This document shows positions 58,839-64,000 of a DNA stretch of 64,000 nucleotides, in pieces (position 1 is the stretch's first letter; the number at the start of each line of letters is the position of its first letter). This DNA is from Nocardioides nematodiphilus. GTDB lineage: Bacteria > Actinomycetota > Actinomycetes > Propionibacteriales > Nocardioidaceae. A program made the translations under genes and the position numbers. The stretch is from the NCBI RefSeq assembly GCF_020216525.1, contig NZ_JAIWOY010000001.1, forward strand, positions 434,001-498,000. Direction: 5' to 3'. Under the pieces are notes generated by a model. It searched no databases. It saw nothing but the letters and a program-made list of their open reading frames with translations, and was not told the DNA's origin.

Positions 58839-59546
58839 ATGAACGACGACGCCGAGTCCAAGCTCGCCGCGCCGAAGCTCTTCGGGCGCAAGAAGGGCGA
58901 TGGCACTCCTCCGCCGCGGAGCGAGCCGGAGGCGGTGCCCGCCGACACGACGACCGCCGGCGCCGAGCCCGCGGCCGCGGCCGCGGCCGCCGAGCCTCTC
59001 GCCCCCGAACCCGAACCCGAGCGCGTCGCCCCGGAGCCGGTCACTGCCGAGCCCCTGCCGGTGAAGCTTGCCACGCCCGCGACGGCGCCCACACCCGAGA
59101 AGGCCCCGAGGCCGCGTCGCGAGCGGCCGGGCCTGCCGAAGGTCCGACTCAGCGGGATGCAGATGGCCGGCGTCGCCGGGATCCTGGTCGGCCTCTTCCT
59201 GGTGCTGGCGACGTACGGCTCGCTCCACCTGTGCGCGACGGTCCGCGGTGCGGAGACGTGCGGCGGCAAGGCCGGCTTCCCGTTGCTGCTCGCGACCGGG
59301 ATCCTCGCCGTGGTCGGCGGGGGCGCGCTGCTGCGACTCGGCGGCGTCCGCTCCCCGATGGGCGACAGCTTCCTCGCCGTGGCCCTGGTCGCGGTGATCA
59401 CCGTGCTCTTCCTCGGCGACCACTACCAGGCGTGGTGGATGCTCATCGTCGTGCCGCTGCTCGGCCTGCTGGCGTACCTGCTGGCGCACTGGGTGAGCGT
59501 GACATACATCGACCCGGCCGACGAGGACGCCGACCGGGTCGAGTGA
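58839..59546 (+). CDS. Membrane protein with acidic Pro/Ala-rich N-terminus, unknown function
   Basis: 235 aa. The first about 100 residues are low-complexity Glu/Pro/Ala with KLFGRKKGD and no signal peptide. Then four hydrophobic segments at about 108-125, 147-165, 174-188 and 195-213, and an acidic C-terminus. The family is not recognised. GACACT lies 7 bases before the ATG, suggesting leaderless transcription. The convergent asd gene stops 12 bases after it. Confidence 0.78.
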   Translation: MNDDAESKLAAPKLFGRKKGDGTPPPRSEPEAVPADTTTAGAEPAAAAAAAEPLAPEPEPERVAPEPVTAEPLPVKLATPATAPTPEKAPRPRRERPGLPKVRLSGMQMAGVAGILVGLFLVLATYGSLHLCATVRGAETCGGKAGFPLLLATGILAVVGGGALLRLGGVRSPMGDSFLAVALVAVITVLFLGDHYQAWWMLIVVPLLGLLAYLLAHWVSVTYIDPADEDADRVE

Positions 59547-59558
59547 GACTGGTGGAGA

Positions 59559-61897
<2,339 letters not shown>

Positions 61898-61940
61898 GTA
61901 GAAGATCCTCGGAGTTGTGCAGGGGAAGGGCCACCGAATT

Positions 61941-62534
61941 CTATCGGGCGGCGTCCCCCAACATCTCATCCGCAGCAGCCAGGTCCTCGTCCTCGCCGGT
62001 GAACGGCTCGGCGTCGAGGCGGTCGTGGGCGATCACCATGAGCAGCGCGTTGAGCACGGCGCCGGCCAGGTTGCCCCAGTTGTTGACGTAGCTGAACTGC
62101 CACCACCACAGCGCCTCGTCGACGTTGCCGAGGCGGTAGTGCCGCAGCCCGTTCTCGAGGTCGGTGACGACACTGGCCACGTCGTCGGAGATCTGGCTGA
62201 CCAGGATCTCGGGCTCGTACGGGTCGAAGACGAAGCTGTACGTGTCGACGCTGTCGAGGATCTCCGCCAGGCCCATCCGCAGCTCGTCGACGTCGGCCTC
62301 CTCGCCCACGTCGGGCTGGTACTCCTCGCGCGGCTCGAAGTCGCTCTGCGCGCCCAGGCGCGCACCGGTCAGCAGCACCTGGCTCACCTCGAGGAGGAGC
62401 AGCGGGATGGCGCTGCCGCCGTCGCCGGAGGCCGCGATCGCGCGTACGGCGAGCAGGAAGCTCTCGACCGAGTCGGCGATCTGGGCGGAGAAGTCCTCGC
62501 CCTCGCTGGTGGTGATCACTGGACTACTGGTCAT
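61941..62534 (-). CDS. DUF5063-domain protein
   Basis: 197 aa. The actinobacterial DUF5063 signature is [34 protein letters not shown] and [33 protein letters not shown]. Acidic, all-helical and without a signal peptide; function unknown. ATG overlaps the recR stop (ATGA). Conserved between recR and the aspartate pathway genes. Confidence 0.9.
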   Translation of the reverse strand: MTSSPVITTSEGEDFSAQIADSVESFLLAVRAIAASGDGGSAIPLLLLEVSQVLLTGARLGAQSDFEPREEYQPDVGEEADVDELRMGLAEILDSVDTYSFVFDPYEPEILVSQISDDVASVVTDLENGLRHYRLGNVDEALWWWQFSYVNNWGNLAGAVLNALLMVIAHDRLDAEPFTGEDEDLAAADEMLGDAAR

Positions 62535-63127
62535 TCGGCGCTCCGCCTTCCTACGAACGCTCGTCCGAGGGTGACCTCGTCGGCGTACTCCAAGTCTCCG
62601 CCCACAGGCAGGCCGCTGGCCAGCCTCGTCACCCGCAACCCGAACGGGCTCAGCTGACGCGTCAGGTAGGTGGCGGTGGCCTCGCCCTCGAGGTTGGGGT
62701 CGGTGGCGAGGATGATCTCGTTGATCTGGGTGTCGGTGAGCCGGCTCATCAGCTCGCGGATCCGCAGCTGGTCGGGGCCGATGCCGTCGATCGGGCTGAT
62801 CGCGCCGCCGAGCACGTGGTAGCGACCCTTGAACTCGCGGGTGCGCTCGATGGCGACGACGTCCTTGTACTCCTCCACGACGCACAGCACGCTGGGGTCG
62901 CGGCGCGGGTCGCGGCAGATCCGGCAGGTCTCCTCCTCGGAGACGTTGAAGCAGATCGAGCAGAACTTCACCCGCTGCTTGACCTCCACCAGGACACGCG
63001 CCAGCCGCTCCACGTCGGCCGGGTCGGCCTGGAGCAGGTGGAACGCGATGCGCTGCGCGCTCTTGGGACCCACGCCCGGCAGTCGGCCGAGCTCGTCGAT
63101 CAGGTCCTGGACGACGCCTTCGTACAA
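62531..63127 (-). CDS. recR: Recombination protein RecR
   Basis: 198 aa from TTG 63127, chosen because AAGGAA lies 7 bases upstream and the protein then starts [18 protein letters not shown]; no ATG or GTG fits. Helix-hairpin-helix [17 protein letters not shown], four-Cys zinc finger [22 protein letters not shown] and Toprim ([14 protein letters not shown]...[13 protein letters not shown]). Loads RecA with RecO/RecF in gap repair. Ten bases after the ybaB stop. Confidence 0.97.
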   Translation of the reverse strand: MYEGVVQDLIDELGRLPGVGPKSAQRIAFHLLQADPADVERLARVLVEVKQRVKFCSICFNVSEEETCRICRDPRRDPSVLCVVEEYKDVVAIERTREFKGRYHVLGGAISPIDGIGPDQLRIRELMSRLTDTQINEIILATDPNLEGEATATYLTRQLSPFGLRVTRLASGLPVGGDLEYADEVTLGRAFVGRRSAE

Positions 63128-63137
63128 GTGAGTTTCC

Positions 63138-63524
63138 TTAGAAGCCGAGCTGGCCGGGGGTGCCGGGGTCGGCGCCACCCATGCCCGGGAGTCCGCCGGC
63201 GATCGGGCCCAGCTGCTGCTGGGCCAGGGCGTCGGCCTGGGTCTTGGCGTCACGGTAGGCCGCGACGATCACCGAGGCGAGATCCTCGAGCTCATCGGGG
63301 TCGTTGCCGTCGAACTCGCCCTGGCGGATCTCGAGGCCGACGAGCTCGCCGACCCCGCTGACCTTGACCTTCACGGCGCCGCCGGCGACGGTGCCCTCGA
63401 CGATCGTCTCGGCCAGCTGCTCCTGGGCCGAGGCGATCTGCTGCTGCATCTGCTGGGCCTGCTGCATCAGGGCGTTGAGGTCGAAGCCTCCACCGCCGAG
63501 CGCGTCGAACGGGTTCTGCGTCAT
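63138..63524 (-). CDS. YbaB/EbfC nucleoid-associated protein
   Basis: 128 aa. Gln-rich helix [42 protein letters not shown] typical of EbfC, and a Gly/Pro-rich C-terminus ([12 protein letters not shown]). DNA-binding chromosome protein normally placed between dnaX and recR, as here. Confidence 0.96.
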   Translation of the reverse strand: MTQNPFDALGGGGFDLNALMQQAQQMQQQIASAQEQLAETIVEGTVAGGAVKVKVSGVGELVGLEIRQGEFDGNDPDELEDLASVIVAAYRDAKTQADALAQQQLGPIAGGLPGMGGADPGTPGQLGF

Positions 63525-63538
63525 CTCTGTCTCCCTGA

Positions 63539-64000
63539 CTAGTTGTGCTTGATCTCTTCGATGATCTGGGCGCCGAGCTCACGCTGGAGGAGCTCGGTGC
63601 CGCCGAGCTGCTCGTCCTCGAAGGCCTCGTCATCCGGTCGTACGTCGGCGTCGCGCGCCGCGAGCTCCTCGGCGCGGCTCTGCTCGGCGGCCTTCGCGTC
63701 GGGGTCCGGGGCGCCGATCCGGGTCGGCTGGATCGCCTCGCGGGCGGCACGCGTGATGTCCTGAGCCGGGGCGGCCGGCTCCGGAGCGTCATCGGTGGCC
63801 CACGGCGGCGGAGCCTGGTCGACCGGGGCCGCCGACTCCTGACGGGCCGGCTCCACGGGCGCCGGGGCCGCCTGCGGGGGCGCGGCGGCGGGTGGCGTGG
63901 CCGGCGCCTCGCCCTGGTGGACGATCGCCTCGATCCGCCACGATGCACCGATCACGTCGGTGATCGCCTGCTTGAGCGGGCCCTCGTGGTTGCCGCCGGT
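63539..64000 (-). CDS. dnaX: DNA polymerase III gamma/tau subunit (C-terminal part; 5' end outside window)
   Basis: The 154 visible codons end in TAG at 63539. They hold the end of domain III/IV (LKQAITDVIGASWRIEAIV), a long Pro/Ala linker and an acidic tail ending GGTELLQRELGAQIIEEIKHN, as in tau of actinobacteria. The start and ATPase domain lie beyond the window edge. Next to ybaB-recR, as expected. Confidence 0.93.
   Translation of the reverse strand, partial: TGGNHEGPLKQAITDVIGASWRIEAIVHQGEAPATPPAAAPPQAAPAPVEPARQESAAPVDQAPPPWATDDAPEPAAPAQDITRAAREAIQPTRIGAPDPDAKAAEQSRAEELAARDADVRPDDEAFEDEQLGGTELLQRELGAQIIEEIKHN

Overview
This is a high-GC actinobacterial chromosome segment. Tad pili, WhiB and Crp regulators, a mycothiol-type DinB protein, GTG/TTG starts, 4-bp ATGA/GTGA overlaps and many leaderless genes all point there. 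Gene content and order suggest the Nocardioidaceae (Nocardioides-like), but that is inference from recall, not a search. No rRNA, insertion sequence, CRISPR array or prophage is visible. Almost all DNA is coding.

From memory, most of the window follows the order of the Mycobacterium tuberculosis Rv3644c-Rv3684 and Rv3708c-Rv3721c neighbourhoods. 1-10.6 kb: holB, tmk, an alpha/beta hydrolase and topA; then an unknown 220-aa protein, a two-part methyltransferase, the anti-anti-sigma factor bldG and an MrfA-like helicase. 10.6-15.4 kb: a compact Flp/Tad pilus operon (ssd-tadA-tadB-tadC-small pilin-two TadE-like proteins). 15.5-18.3 kb: a HAD phosphatase, a possible structured RNA, a degenerate Fic protein and a methyltransferase. 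18.3-28.3 kb: a one-strand nitrate-assimilation cluster (narK, nitrate reductase, its reductase partner, nirB, nirD) with siroheme-supply genes (HemD fused to a DNA-binding domain, CbiX-like chelatase). This block looks inserted into the conserved backbone.

28.4-33.3 kb: a secreted His/Lys-rich protein, an apparent deletion scar joining the front of a sensor kinase to the tail of an acetate transporter, then acs, a CPA1 antiporter and a holin-like membrane protein. 33.4-40.1 kb: marP, a CoA-type NUDIX, a TlpA-like lipoprotein, nth, crp, a 60-bp tandem repeat array, a metallo-beta-lactamase-fold protein, a second NUDIX, RidA and a 51-aa DUF4177 protein. 40.2-43.7 kb: accessory enzymes including a divergent MarR/esterase pair. 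43.8-50.4 kb: the paired ArsA-like ATPases, WhiB4-like protein, a class A PBP, YqeY, a phosphoesterase and tRNA-Pro(CGG).

50.5-59.5 kb is more accessory: an SDR, a carboxyltransferase, a KdpDE-type two-component pair divergent from a large APC/KimA-like permease, a LOG-family protein, a secreted GH6 protein and a membrane protein. 59.5-64 kb: asd, lysC (with an internal beta-subunit start), a DUF5063 protein, recR, ybaB and the 3' end of dnaX.

The least explained DNA is non-coding: 22-bp repeats with core TCGAGAGGTCAC starting one base after the stop codons of tadC and acs; a 60-bp array built from GGTCAC/GTGACC hexamers after crp; and several long hairpins around narK and next to the Fic-like gene.
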